Assembly (NCBI GenBank): GCA_037132075.1
Contig: JBAXPV010000006.1
Span: forward strand, 72,724-136,723
From: JBAXPV01 sp037132075
Lineage (GTDB): Bacteria > Bacteroidota > Bacteroidia > Bacteroidales > CAIXZF01
Length of the DNA stretch: 64,000 bases
Reading direction: 5' to 3'
The position numbers were made by a program, and so were the translations under genes. The notes under the pieces are model-generated. The model worked only from the letters and a program-made list of their open reading frames with translations. It did no database searches and was not told the DNA's origin. This document shows, piece after piece, positions 53,297-61,824 of the stretch. Positions within the stretch are counted from its first letter, which is position 1. Each line of letters opens with the position of its first letter.

Positions 53297-53350
53297 TAGA
53301 AGTTAAACCATCTTTTGACTTAGGATGATGGTGTCGCTTTAGACTAAAAA

Positions 53351-54355
53351 TTAGCTATTCTTTGGGTCGTAAGCCCATTTCACCCAGATCGCGCCCCAGG
53401 TGAATCCGCCGCCGAAGGCAGCCAGGATCAGGTTGTCGCCTTTTTTCAATTGGCTTTCCCATTCCCACAGACAAAGTGGAATAGTTCCATTGGTAGTGTT
53501 GCCGTATTTTTGAATATTGATCATGACTTTTTCCGGTGGAAGTCCCATCCTGCGACCTGTAGCATCGATGATGCGAAGGTTGGCCTGGTGTGGTACGAGC
53601 CATGCGATATCTTCTGACTTAAGATTGTTTTTCTCCATGATCTCTGCTGCAGTATCCGCCATTTTTGTGACAGCGAATTTAAAGACAGCCTGTCCTTCCT
53701 GGTAAACGGAATGTTCTTTATTATCAACAGTTTCATGAGAAGCAGGACGGGCTGATCCTCCTGCTTTCTGGTGGAGGTAAACGCGGCCTGAGCCATCCAC
53801 CTGCATAATAGAGTCTCTGATGCCCAGTCCTTCTGTAGAAGGTTCCAGCATCACGGCACCACAACCGTCGCCAAATAACACGCAAGTCTGGCGATCGGTA
53901 TAATCCATGATGGAGGACATTTTGTCGGCACCAACAACGATTACTTTTTTATAATTACCGGTTTCGATGAACTTTGAAGCAGTAACCAGGGCATAAAGAA
54001 AACCCGAGCAGGCAGCATTGATGTCAAAACTCCAGGAGTTTTTAATCCCGACTTTGTCGCAAATGATGTTTGCTGTGGCAGGATAAACCATATCCGGAGT
54101 GACCGTAGCGCAAATCAACAGATCAACATCTTCAGGAAGGGTATTGGTTTTTTCAAGAACTCCTCTCACAGCATGAATGGCCATCTCAGAGGTTCCCATT
54201 CCTTCGCCTTTCAGGATTCTGCGCTCCTTAATACCGGTACGGGTCATGATCCACTCATCTGTGGTATCTACCATCGCTTCCAGTTCTTTGTTTGTCAGGA
54301 TATAATCCGGGACATATCCCTGAATGGCGGTAATCGCAGCAGTGAGTTTAGACAT
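53351..54355 (-). CDS. fabH: 3-oxoacyl-ACP synthase III
   Basis: 334 residues. The thiolase-fold signatures are present: MTRTGIKERR near residue 38, catalytic Cys in FDINAACSGFLYAL, VVGADKMSSIMDY, His in VPHQANLRIIDATG, and Asn in QKYGNTTNGTIP. It starts fatty-acid synthesis by condensing acetyl-CoA with malonyl-ACP. It follows plsX by 14 bases and is the last gene of the yceD-rpmF-plsX-fabH operon, a widely conserved order. Confidence 0.96.
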   Translation of the reverse strand: MSKLTAAITAIQGYVPDYILTNKELEAMVDTTDEWIMTRTGIKERRILKGEGMGTSEMAIHAVRGVLEKTNTLPEDVDLLICATVTPDMVYPATANIICDKVGIKNSWSFDINAACSGFLYALVTASKFIETGNYKKVIVVGADKMSSIMDYTDRQTCVLFGDGCGAVMLEPSTEGLGIRDSIMQVDGSGRVYLHQKAGGSARPASHETVDNKEHSVYQEGQAVFKFAVTKMADTAAEIMEKNNLKSEDIAWLVPHQANLRIIDATGRRMGLPPEKVMINIQKYGNTTNGTIPLCLWEWESQLKKGDNLILAAFGGGFTWGAIWVKWAYDPKNS

Positions 54356-54369
54356 GGTTGTAGTTTAGT

Positions 54370-55347
54370 TTATTCAGTTTCTGATTTGTCCGATTGTGTC
54401 TCGACAATTAATTCGAAAGCATGTCGGATTCTGTCCGGAAGGTTTGTATTGTGCACTTCACGGGCTAATAATAACATGTTTTTAATGGCAATTTTGTTTG
54501 AAATCCCATGGCCGAGAATAACAGTTCCGTTTACACCAAGGATTGGACTTCCGCCGTAGATTTCATAATTCAAACGGCTGAGGAATTCGTCGAGGAGGTT
54601 ACGTTTTGCGATGAGGCGGTACATGGATTCAATCAGTTTCAGCACAACATTGCCTGTGAACCCATCACAAACAATTACATCTGCCTTACTTTTAAACATG
54701 TCGCGGGATTCAATATTCCCAATAAAATTAATGGTCTCGGTGTTTTTAAGCAGCGCAAAAGCTGATTGTGACAGCAAGTTCCCTTTTTCTTCTTCTTCGC
54801 CGATATTCAAGAGTCCAACCCTTGGATTGTCGATACCATAAGTGTATTTGGCATACAATGTCCCGATGATCGCAAACTGGACCATCACATCAGCCCTGAC
54901 ATCTGCATTGGTGCCGATATCAAGTAATACACTGATTCCGCCGTTTTCCTGTGGAATGAGTGTGGACGTGGTGGGTCGGATTACTCCAGGGATATTATTG
55001 GCACTATAGATAGATCCGACCAGCATAGCACCTGAATTACCGGCACTGGCAAAGGCATCGATCTTGTTTTGTTTCAGAAGTTGAAATCCAACAGCAATAC
55101 TTGAATTTTGCTTTTTGGTATACGCCTTAATGGCATGTTCGCCCATTTCGATAACTTCGGTCGTATGAACGATATCAAAATTGGATGGGTCGGTATTCTC
55201 CTTTTCAAGGTATGACCGGATAATACCCTCATCACCTATCAGACAGATCCTGTCGGTGGGTGACATCTCCTTAAGTGCCAGCATGGCTCCCGCCAGGGTA
55301 GCATCGGGGGCGAAATCGCCTCCCATGACGTCAAGTCCAACTCTCAT
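54370..55347 (-). CDS. plsX: Phosphate acyltransferase PlsX
   Basis: 325 residues. Start MRVGLDVMGGDFAPDA and SAGNSGAMLVGSIYS are classic PlsX motifs, as are GLLNIGEEEEKGN and VCDGFTGNVVLK. It makes acyl-phosphate from acyl-ACP for membrane phospholipid synthesis. Lies 37 bases downstream of rpmF and 14 before fabH. Confidence 0.96.
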   Translation of the reverse strand: MRVGLDVMGGDFAPDATLAGAMLALKEMSPTDRICLIGDEGIIRSYLEKENTDPSNFDIVHTTEVIEMGEHAIKAYTKKQNSSIAVGFQLLKQNKIDAFASAGNSGAMLVGSIYSANNIPGVIRPTTSTLIPQENGGISVLLDIGTNADVRADVMVQFAIIGTLYAKYTYGIDNPRVGLLNIGEEEEKGNLLSQSAFALLKNTETINFIGNIESRDMFKSKADVIVCDGFTGNVVLKLIESMYRLIAKRNLLDEFLSRLNYEIYGGSPILGVNGTVILGHGISNKIAIKNMLLLAREVHNTNLPDRIRHAFELIVETQSDKSETE

Positions 55348-55384
55348 GAGCCTGGAATGATTTTCTTATGATTCAGGAAAGCTC

Positions 55385-55570
55385 TTATACGAGCTCTTCC
55401 TTGGCAATTGCCGGTTTTCCTTTATAATAACCGCATTCAGGACATACTCTGTGATAAAGTACGGGCGAACCACAGTTAGAGCAGTTGGCTGTTGTAGGGG
55501 CCTCAGCTTTGTAATGAGTCCTCCGTTTTTTACTCCGGGTTAAGGAGAATCTATGTTTAGGATGTGCCAT
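55385..55570 (-). CDS. rpmF: 50S ribosomal protein L32
   Basis: 61 residues: MAHPKHRFSLTRSKKRRTHY at the N-terminus and a four-cysteine zinc ribbon (CSNCGSPVLYHRVC, CGYYKG) make the call secure. It lies between yceD and plsX, 21 bases after yceD, the common arrangement. Confidence 0.97.
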   Translation of the reverse strand: MAHPKHRFSLTRSKKRRTHYKAEAPTTANCSNCGSPVLYHRVCPECGYYKGKPAIAKEELV

Positions 55571-55591
55571 AGTAAAATGGTATTGGTAAAA

Positions 55592-56116
55592 TTAATTTTC
55601 TTCAGGTTTTATTCCTTTTAGCTTATCCCACAAAGGATCCGTGGGAGAATCGGCTTCAAATTCCTTGAGTTTGTTGAGAAATTCAGGGTCACACCCTGAT
55701 TCTCCGAATTCATCTTCCGGATGAAACCTTTGAAAGGGAATCGTCAGGCTGATATACTCATAAAGCAAGTGCGCAATGTTAAATTGGTGTTCGCTGAAAG
55801 GAATAACGATCATTTCTTCACTCTCTTCAGCATAGGCTTCACCAAATTTCACAATGAGTCTTTCATGGCCTTGCAATGACATGTCAAAGGGTTCCAGGCA
55901 ACGATCACATTCCAGATTAACTGAACCCTCAATGTCAAAATTAAAAATCAACATTCGTTCTGTTTTCTCAAGATTAATCTTCACAAGGATGTCCCCATGT
56001 TGAATCTCAGCATATTCAATGCTTTCAAAGAACTTATCCCCTATAACGAACTCGTACTGGTGATGTCCAAGTGTCAGGCCGCTGTAAGGTATCACAAATT
56101 GCTTCAGGAAATCCAC
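55592..56116 (-). CDS. DUF177 (YceD-like) protein
   Basis: 174 residues. The family's CxxC motif is ECDRCLEPFD near residue 68; LIVKFGEAYAEESEE and PLWDKLKG complete the pattern. YceD is conserved next to rpmF and is linked to 23S rRNA/L32 biology in other bacteria. First gene of the operon, with its promoter at 56140-56170 and a large inverted repeat between that and the neighbouring gene. Confidence 0.9.
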   Translation of the reverse strand: MDFLKQFVIPYSGLTLGHHQYEFVIGDKFFESIEYAEIQHGDILVKINLEKTERMLIFNFDIEGSVNLECDRCLEPFDMSLQGHERLIVKFGEAYAEESEEMIVIPFSEHQFNIAHLLYEYISLTIPFQRFHPEDEFGESGCDPEFLNKLKEFEADSPTDPLWDKLKGIKPEEN

Positions 56117-56139
56117 CTTTTCTTTTTCTAAAAAGTCGG

Positions 56140-56170
56140 CAAAGATAAGAAGTTTTTATGAGACTGCAAA
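56140..56170 (-). promoter_or_regulatory. Promoter of yceD-rpmF-plsX-fabH
   Basis: Minus-strand TATCTTTG (56140-56147) and TTTG (56167-56170) are separated by 19 bases, matching the -7/-33 spacing; the yceD ATG is 24 bases downstream. Confidence 0.7.
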
Positions 56171-56193
56171 ACTTTTTAGACTGAGGGCTTTTT

Positions 56194-56270
56194 CGTTAGT
56201 CGTTAGACGTTAGACGTTAGGGAGCTATATGCGTATACCTTACCTAACGTCTAACGTCTAACGACTAACG
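56194..56270. repeat. Perfect 28-base inverted repeat built from TTAGACG heptamers
   Basis: Arms 56194-56221 and 56243-56270 are exact complements, each made of CGTTAGT/CGTTAGA words, with a 21-base loop and one extra TCTAACG copy after the right arm. It lies between the stop of the 1077-residue protein gene and the yceD promoter, so it could end transcription of the former. Confidence 0.93.
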
Positions 56271-56278
56271 TCTAACGC

Positions 56279-59200
56279 CTACTTAAACGCTTTTTCCGGC
56301 ATCCCATCCCCCGAAAGTTTCAATCGATCGAAGTAAGAAGGTACTGGTTTGCCAAGAAGTTTGTCGACATATAACTTTGCCAGATATTGTCCCAGCATAA
56401 AACCCTGTCCGCGTAACCCAAGGAAAAGACCGAATTCAGGGTCAATCACCATCCGTGGTTCAATATAATATCCTGACCATACAGCCTGGAAACCCACAGA
56501 GCTTAAGCCTGGAAACCATTCAACAAAGATTTCGGAGACGATCTCCAGGAATTCTTTCGAATTGATTTTCAGGTTTTTGTCAGCTTCCATGGCTTCTACC
56601 AATGGGGATGCGCAGCCGATGATCTGCCCGGTCTCAACAAGCTGTTGCCCATAGACTGCAGAAAATCCTTTGTATTTCCTTCGGTCGATTACCATATCAA
56701 GTGGAGATCCATTAAGTCCCATCATTGGCAAACGTCTTGTGATAAAAGCCTGGTGACGAATGGAATAGAGCCCGGTTTCGATTTTAAGCATCTGGGAGAA
56801 TTGTTCTCCTTCCGGGCCCATTGCATTGATAAAGACTTCCGACTCGATCTCCACAAATTCATGTTTGTGGTTAACCACTATAGCTTTATAAACATTGCCT
56901 TCCTTCCGGATATCGATAAGTTTACAGTCTTCCCAGATTTCTCCCCCGTTTTCTATTCCGATCTGACGGATCAGGTCGATGACGCGACCCGGTGTTGCCT
57001 GCCAGCAGTCCCTGGTGATGAGCGCAGCGAGGTAAGTCTTCAGGTTTGGATTGATAAAGGGTGAGATTTCTTTTTGAAAGTCTTTCGGATCCACCATCCA
57101 GGCATCCGACCAGGACCGGGAGTCTTCCAGGGCTTTCAGTGTTGCTTCGTCGTGCGCGAAGTTTATATAATGAGTCTTTGCGAAATTAATGTCATGCCGC
57201 TCCTGCAATTCTTTGAATATCTCCAGGTTATGACCTGCAATATCAGAGATTTCCGGGACGCTGAATACGGGCCTTCCCCCGGCAATATTCCGCCAGGAAG
57301 CGCCCCTGCCATGGTTGATAAGGATCGTTTGTTGTCCGGATTCAGTGAGGTAACGGAACAAAGCACTGCCACCGATGCCTCCGCCGGCAACGAGTGCCCC
57401 TGTTTTTATTTTCTTCAATTCACCCTTGTTGGAATGAATGATGACATTGTCGTGGCTGTTGGTCGGATAAAGCTCCCCAAGGGTAAGCTGGTTGCTTAGC
57501 GGACCGCGGGGTGTCGCTTCCCCGACAATCTGTATGCCGCTGCTTCTGAGATTTTGCTTGAGACGTTTGATGCAGCGTTTTCCACGACAAGCACCCATCC
57601 CGAGTCGGGTCGTATGCTTTACTTCGTCAACAGAGATAAATTTCCGGCTCCCGATCGTTTCCATGATCTCATCCAATGTAACATCATCACAATGGCATAC
57701 ATAAACCGGTGTGGGTTCCGGAGCTTCATGGGGTGTTACCTGCAAAGGCTCCGGAAAGTTCTCTTTTACGATAAAACCCCTGACATTCATCAAAGCCGGC
57801 CCATGTACATCCAGTGATTTTACCCGGGCAATATTGGTCAGGTTTGGTTTTAATAACACTTTTTCAATGAGACCTGACCCGAGCCTTTTTCCTTGATTGT
57901 CAACCAGGTAGACTTCACTGTCGGGTTTAACAGCATATTCGATCGGCAGAAAGAGCCAGTCTTTTTTAAGGCTGTAACCGAATATTGCCAGTCCCGGACA
58001 TTGATACACACAATCCATACATCCGATACATTTCTCAAAATCGATGGCAGGGATGGTGCTGGTACTTGATTTGGTGATGGCACCATGCGGGCAGGAAAAA
58101 GCACAGGGATTACAGGCAAAACCATACAGGCAGTCGATAATGACAAAGGGTTTGGCCGCTGCCCTTTCAGGATCCGGAATAAATGGCTCTTCCTGAACTT
58201 TTAAAGGGTGTTGCTGAGAATCAATATATTCTTTAGAGATACTAAGGTATTCGTCATAATTGTATTGTTCGCCCATTTCTTCCATGATCTCGAAGGCAAC
58301 CTGTTTGCCCCTGACAACGGCTGAAGTTCCTTCCCCGATGCGGATGGCATCACCGGCACCATAGACGTTGCGTCCAAAGACTTCCTTTCCTTTGATCAGG
58401 AGCTGATCGTCGGGAACAAGCCCGGTACATATATTAATAGCGTCAATGCCTTCAATAAGTTTCTCTGTTCCCGGCACTGGCTGGAAATTTTTGCATTCAG
58501 CCACCAGCGCGCCTGTGATCCCGGTCTGGTCTTCATTGGCAATGGCTTTCAGTAGAATGTGTGATGTCAGAATCGGGATCCCGAGACGTCGCACTCTGTT
58601 TGCCTGAACCGGGAATCCGCCTTCATTGGGCAAAGCTTCGAGGATGGCTTTTACATTAGCCCCGGCTTGCATCAGCTGATAGGAGGTGAGATAGCCAATA
58701 TTCCCGGCACCAACGGTTAGGACATTTTTTCCAAGGAGGGTGAATTCCTGGTTCATCATTTTCTGAACCACGGCAGCGGTATAAACACCCGGCAGGTCAT
58801 CGTTTTCAAAGGTCGGCATGAAGGGGACAGCACCCGTTGCAATTACGAGATGGTCTGCATCAACATAAAAGATCTCTTCTGTAAGCATGTTTTTCACGGC
58901 GATTCTTTTGCCCTGAAGAAGATCCCATACTGTTGCGTTGAGAAAAATTCCATGATGATCTTCACCGGCAAGAGAATGCGCGATATCGAAACCACGCATC
59001 CCGCCATATTTCTTTTCTTTTTCAAAGAAGAAAAACTGGTGGGTTTGCATCAGGAACTGTCCGCCGATGCTGTCGTTGCTGTCGATGACCAGGTTGTTGA
59101 TCCCGTGTTTGTTAAGCTCTTCGCGGGTTGCAAGGCCGGCAGGACCTGCCCCGATAATGACTACATCCGTTTTATAGACAGTGATTGGTTTGTCTTTAGT

Positions 59201-59512
59201 ATATTTAACGACATCCGGTGTGTAGTTTGACGGAATCTCGCTGACTTCGCTGATCCCATCGACCTTGGTCATGCAGATCCTGCGGATTTGCCCGTCAACA
59301 AGCATTTCACAGGCACCACATTTACCGATGCCGCATTCAAGGCTTCGGTTCCTGTTGCGCAGACTGTGACTATGGACAGGATATCCGGCCTGGTGCAATG
59401 CGGCCGCGATGGTGAAGCCGTTTTCGCAGGAAATTTTCTGGTTGTTAAAAAGAAAATTGTGTTTTGCTCCGGTTCTGACAGTTAAGACTGGATGGGTGGT
59501 AATCTTGTTCAT
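56279..59512 (-). CDS. 1077-residue fusion: [2Fe-2S] - FAD/NAD reductase - 2[4Fe-4S] - BFD-like [2Fe-2S] - DAO dehydrogenase
   Basis: One chain with five redox domains. (1) Residues ~15-100: Fer2_4-type [2Fe-2S] (Cys60, 65, 68, 80). (2) ~110-430: disulfide-reductase-like FAD/NAD domain (GAGPAGLA at 121; VGAGNIGYLTS; VYGAGDAIRIGEG). (3) ~455-510: two [4Fe-4S] motifs (CNPCAFSCP; CIGCMDCVYQCP). (4) ~605-660: BFD-like CHCDD...GACRGKRC. (5) ~695-1060: DAO-family FAD domain (VAGGGIGGSAL). In other organisms these are separate subunits of HcnABC-type, sarcosine oxidase-type or dye-linked L-proline dehydrogenases. An amino- or imino-acid dehydrogenase is likely; substrate unknown. Confidence 0.88.
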   Translation of the reverse strand: MNKITTHPVLTVRTGAKHNFLFNNQKISCENGFTIAAALHQAGYPVHSHSLRNRNRSLECGIGKCGACEMLVDGQIRRICMTKVDGISEVSEIPSNYTPDVVKYTKDKPITVYKTDVVIIGAGPAGLATREELNKHGINNLVIDSNDSIGGQFLMQTHQFFFFEKEKKYGGMRGFDIAHSLAGEDHHGIFLNATVWDLLQGKRIAVKNMLTEEIFYVDADHLVIATGAVPFMPTFENDDLPGVYTAAVVQKMMNQEFTLLGKNVLTVGAGNIGYLTSYQLMQAGANVKAILEALPNEGGFPVQANRVRRLGIPILTSHILLKAIANEDQTGITGALVAECKNFQPVPGTEKLIEGIDAINICTGLVPDDQLLIKGKEVFGRNVYGAGDAIRIGEGTSAVVRGKQVAFEIMEEMGEQYNYDEYLSISKEYIDSQQHPLKVQEEPFIPDPERAAAKPFVIIDCLYGFACNPCAFSCPHGAITKSSTSTIPAIDFEKCIGCMDCVYQCPGLAIFGYSLKKDWLFLPIEYAVKPDSEVYLVDNQGKRLGSGLIEKVLLKPNLTNIARVKSLDVHGPALMNVRGFIVKENFPEPLQVTPHEAPEPTPVYVCHCDDVTLDEIMETIGSRKFISVDEVKHTTRLGMGACRGKRCIKRLKQNLRSSGIQIVGEATPRGPLSNQLTLGELYPTNSHDNVIIHSNKGELKKIKTGALVAGGGIGGSALFRYLTESGQQTILINHGRGASWRNIAGGRPVFSVPEISDIAGHNLEIFKELQERHDINFAKTHYINFAHDEATLKALEDSRSWSDAWMVDPKDFQKEISPFINPNLKTYLAALITRDCWQATPGRVIDLIRQIGIENGGEIWEDCKLIDIRKEGNVYKAIVVNHKHEFVEIESEVFINAMGPEGEQFSQMLKIETGLYSIRHQAFITRRLPMMGLNGSPLDMVIDRRKYKGFSAVYGQQLVETGQIIGCASPLVEAMEADKNLKINSKEFLEIVSEIFVEWFPGLSSVGFQAVWSGYYIEPRMVIDPEFGLFLGLRGQGFMLGQYLAKLYVDKLLGKPVPSYFDRLKLSGDGMPEKAFK

Positions 59513-59564
59513 TGTAGTAGTAGCAAGTGTTTTGGAAATGCCTCGTGCATTGTTATTTAGCTAA

Positions 59565-59572
59565 CAAAAGTA
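59565..59572 (-). promoter_or_regulatory. Bacteroidota -7 element of the redox fusion gene
   Basis: Minus-strand TACTTTTG, 53 bases before the ATG at 59512. Confidence 0.5.
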
Positions 59573-59640
59573 ATATAAATAATATTACGAAAAAAAATGC
59601 TTTAGTGTTTGCAAAGTCCAATTCTTTGTATAATTTTCAC

Positions 59641-59648
59641 TACCTTTG
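59641..59648 (+). promoter_or_regulatory. Bacteroidota -7 element of the glycogen synthase-like gene
   Basis: TACCTTTG, 19 bases before the ATG at 59667; a TTG in this element is the only upstream in-frame start, and is less likely. Confidence 0.55.
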
Positions 59649-59666
59649 CAAACTGAAAAAAAAGAT

Positions 59667-60500
59667 ATGTCCAGTAAAAAAGCCAATGTTCTCTTTGTTA
59701 ACCAGGAAATAGCTCCGTATCTGAAGGAGAGTCAAATGGGACTCGTCGGGCGGTTTCTTCCGCAAGGAATACAGGAGCGGGGAAAAGAGATCAGGACCTT
59801 TATGCCACGTTACGGTTGTATTAACGAAAGGCGTAATCAACTTCATGAGGTAATCCGACTCTCTGGAATGAACCTGATCATTGATGACAGCGACCATCCT
59901 TTAATTATCAAGGTAGCTTCGATTCAGTCTGCCCGAATGCAGATTTATTTTATTGATAATGAGGACTATTTCATGCGTAAATACATTTTTAGAGATAAAA
60001 ATGACAAATTTTATGCAGACAACGATGAGCGGGCGATCTTTTTCAGCAGGGGCGTTATTGAAACGGTGAAAAAACTTGCCTGGGCTCCGGATATCATTCA
60101 TTGCCATGGCTGGATGTCGAGCCTCGTTCCTTTGTATACCAAAAGAATTTACCAGGATAATCCTTTATTTAGTGATGCTAAACTGGTTATTTCTATCTAT
60201 AATGATGAATTTCAGGATAATATGAATAAGGACTTTGCCAACAAGCTGAAGTTTGATGGTATTCCTGAAAAAGACCTTAAATACTATAAGAAAGCAAATT
60301 ACGTTAACCTCATCAAAGCTGCTATTGACCTTTGCGACGGCGTCATCATCGCCCATCCTGAAATTCATCCCGAAATTCTGGAATATCTTGCAAAATCAGA
60401 GAAGCCTGTTCTGGAGTACACGAATAGTGAAGAATATATCGATATCTATAATGAGTTTTACGACGAATTGCTTGTCAATGCTGTGGTCACGTCTGACTAA
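59667..60500 (+). CDS. Glycogen/starch synthase catalytic-domain protein, short form
   Basis: 277 residues from ATG 59667 (MSSKKANVLFVNQEIAPYLK). The N-terminal Rossmann half of GT5 glycogen synthases is recognisable: NQEIAPYLKESQMGLVGRFLPQG, MPRYGCINERR, DIIHCHGWMSSLVPLYTKRIY, and CDGVIIAHPEI. The chain stops where the C-terminal GT-B domain should begin, so it is about 200 residues shorter than a normal enzyme. In Bacteroidota this short gene is followed by DUF4270, as here, and is known in that context; whether it is catalytic is unclear. It overlaps the next gene by 23 bases. Confidence 0.82.
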   Translation: MSSKKANVLFVNQEIAPYLKESQMGLVGRFLPQGIQERGKEIRTFMPRYGCINERRNQLHEVIRLSGMNLIIDDSDHPLIIKVASIQSARMQIYFIDNEDYFMRKYIFRDKNDKFYADNDERAIFFSRGVIETVKKLAWAPDIIHCHGWMSSLVPLYTKRIYQDNPLFSDAKLVISIYNDEFQDNMNKDFANKLKFDGIPEKDLKYYKKANYVNLIKAAIDLCDGVIIAHPEIHPEILEYLAKSEKPVLEYTNSEEYIDIYNEFYDELLVNAVVTSD

Positions 60501-61818
60501 TCCTGTTCCCCTTTCCCGGGTCTTTATTCTTTCTGTTTTTGTAATTTTCAGTTCCTGTACCAAGGATCCTGCTGATATTGGCAATACCCTTACACCGACC
60601 CAGGACAAGCTATTAACCCGGGCTTCAGATACTTTTTCTGTGTGGATTCATTCAGAACTCAATGATACGATCATTACCAATAAAACGGAATACAGCCTGG
60701 TCGGGTCATATATGGACCCGGTGTTTGGCCTTACAACTGCCAGTTTTGCAACACAATTTGAGCTGAATCAATTTAACCCGACTTTTGGTCCGAATCCTGC
60801 CATGGATTCCCTGATCCTGACCCTTGATTATGCCGGGTATTACGGGGACACCAATACTGTTCAGACTTTCAGGATTTATGAAGTCACTGAGGATATGTAC
60901 GCTGATACTACCTATTATTCCTACAGTGAGATCCGCCATTCTGCTACGCCACTGGCTTTGTTTACTTTTAAACCACATCCGACTGATTCGGTCATGGTTG
61001 ATACCATTAAAAAACCCGCACATATCAGGATAAACCTTGGTCAGGTAAGCCATGAACTTGGAAACAGGATTCTTACTACTGCCGCTGATAATCTCAGCAG
61101 CAATGAGAAATTCAAACAGATCTTTAAAGGTTTGTATATGGCTGCGGATCCTGTGTCTTATAAGGGTGCAATCCTGTATTTTGATGCTCAGTCATTGGCC
61201 ACACTCACGAAACTTTCATTGTATTATCATAATGATACTGTAGATTCACTCCGTTTTAATATGTCTGTGTTCCCCGTTACTACAGCCAGATATACGCATT
61301 TTGATCACAATCATTACAACCAGGCAGGCCAGGACTTAAGGCGTCAAATTATTTATGGAGACACTGCTGCCGGACAGCAGAATGCTTTTATCCAGGCAAT
61401 GGGTGGTGTTCGCGCTCATCTGCGTCTTCCTTTCATCCCAATATGGAAAGATGGCAGGAAAGTCGCCATCAATGAAGCCTTACTGACAATCCCTTGCGAA
61501 AGCCCTTCGGATCTGGTACCGCCATCGCAGCTCTATCTTAAAAGAGTTACAGAAAGTGGTGGATACAGCACATTGCTTGATGAAAGCCTAGGTGGATCCA
61601 CCTATTTTGGCGGAACCTACCAAAGTACTGACAAACAGTATGGTTTCCGCATCACTCGTTATGTGCAGGAAATGATGAAAGGCGAAAGCCCGAATTATGG
61701 CCTTGCGCTTTTGGTGACAGGTGCAGCAGTAAGGTCGAGCCGTGTTATTCTTCACGGTCCGGGCAGGATAGATAGACCCATGAAATTAAGAGTAACTTAT
61801 TCATATCCAATAAATTAG
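60478..61818 (+). CDS. DUF4270 lipoprotein
   Basis: The start at 60478 (MLWSRLTNPVPLSRV) gives a signal with lipobox VIFSSC; the frame is also open upstream but overlaps the glycogen synthase-like gene and is not used. The 446-residue product matches DUF4270 (DPADIGNTLTP, NTKTEYSLVGSYMDPVFG-like, TASFATQFELN, DSLILTLDYAGYYGD), an outer-membrane-anchored Bacteroidota family of unknown role. The conserved set short glycogen synthase - DUF4270 - glmS suggests co-regulation with cell-envelope sugar metabolism. Confidence 0.85.
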   Translation: MLWSRLTNPVPLSRVFILSVFVIFSSCTKDPADIGNTLTPTQDKLLTRASDTFSVWIHSELNDTIITNKTEYSLVGSYMDPVFGLTTASFATQFELNQFNPTFGPNPAMDSLILTLDYAGYYGDTNTVQTFRIYEVTEDMYADTTYYSYSEIRHSATPLALFTFKPHPTDSVMVDTIKKPAHIRINLGQVSHELGNRILTTAADNLSSNEKFKQIFKGLYMAADPVSYKGAILYFDAQSLATLTKLSLYYHNDTVDSLRFNMSVFPVTTARYTHFDHNHYNQAGQDLRRQIIYGDTAAGQQNAFIQAMGGVRAHLRLPFIPIWKDGRKVAINEALLTIPCESPSDLVPPSQLYLKRVTESGGYSTLLDESLGGSTYFGGTYQSTDKQYGFRITRYVQEMMKGESPNYGLALLVTGAAVRSSRVILHGPGRIDRPMKLRVTYSYPIN

Positions 61819-61824
61819 ATACTT

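Noticed and set aside
56194..56280. CRISPR array
   Set aside because: The repeats are a 7-base word with no spacers of constant length and the arms are inverted, which is not a CRISPR layout; no cas genes are nearby.
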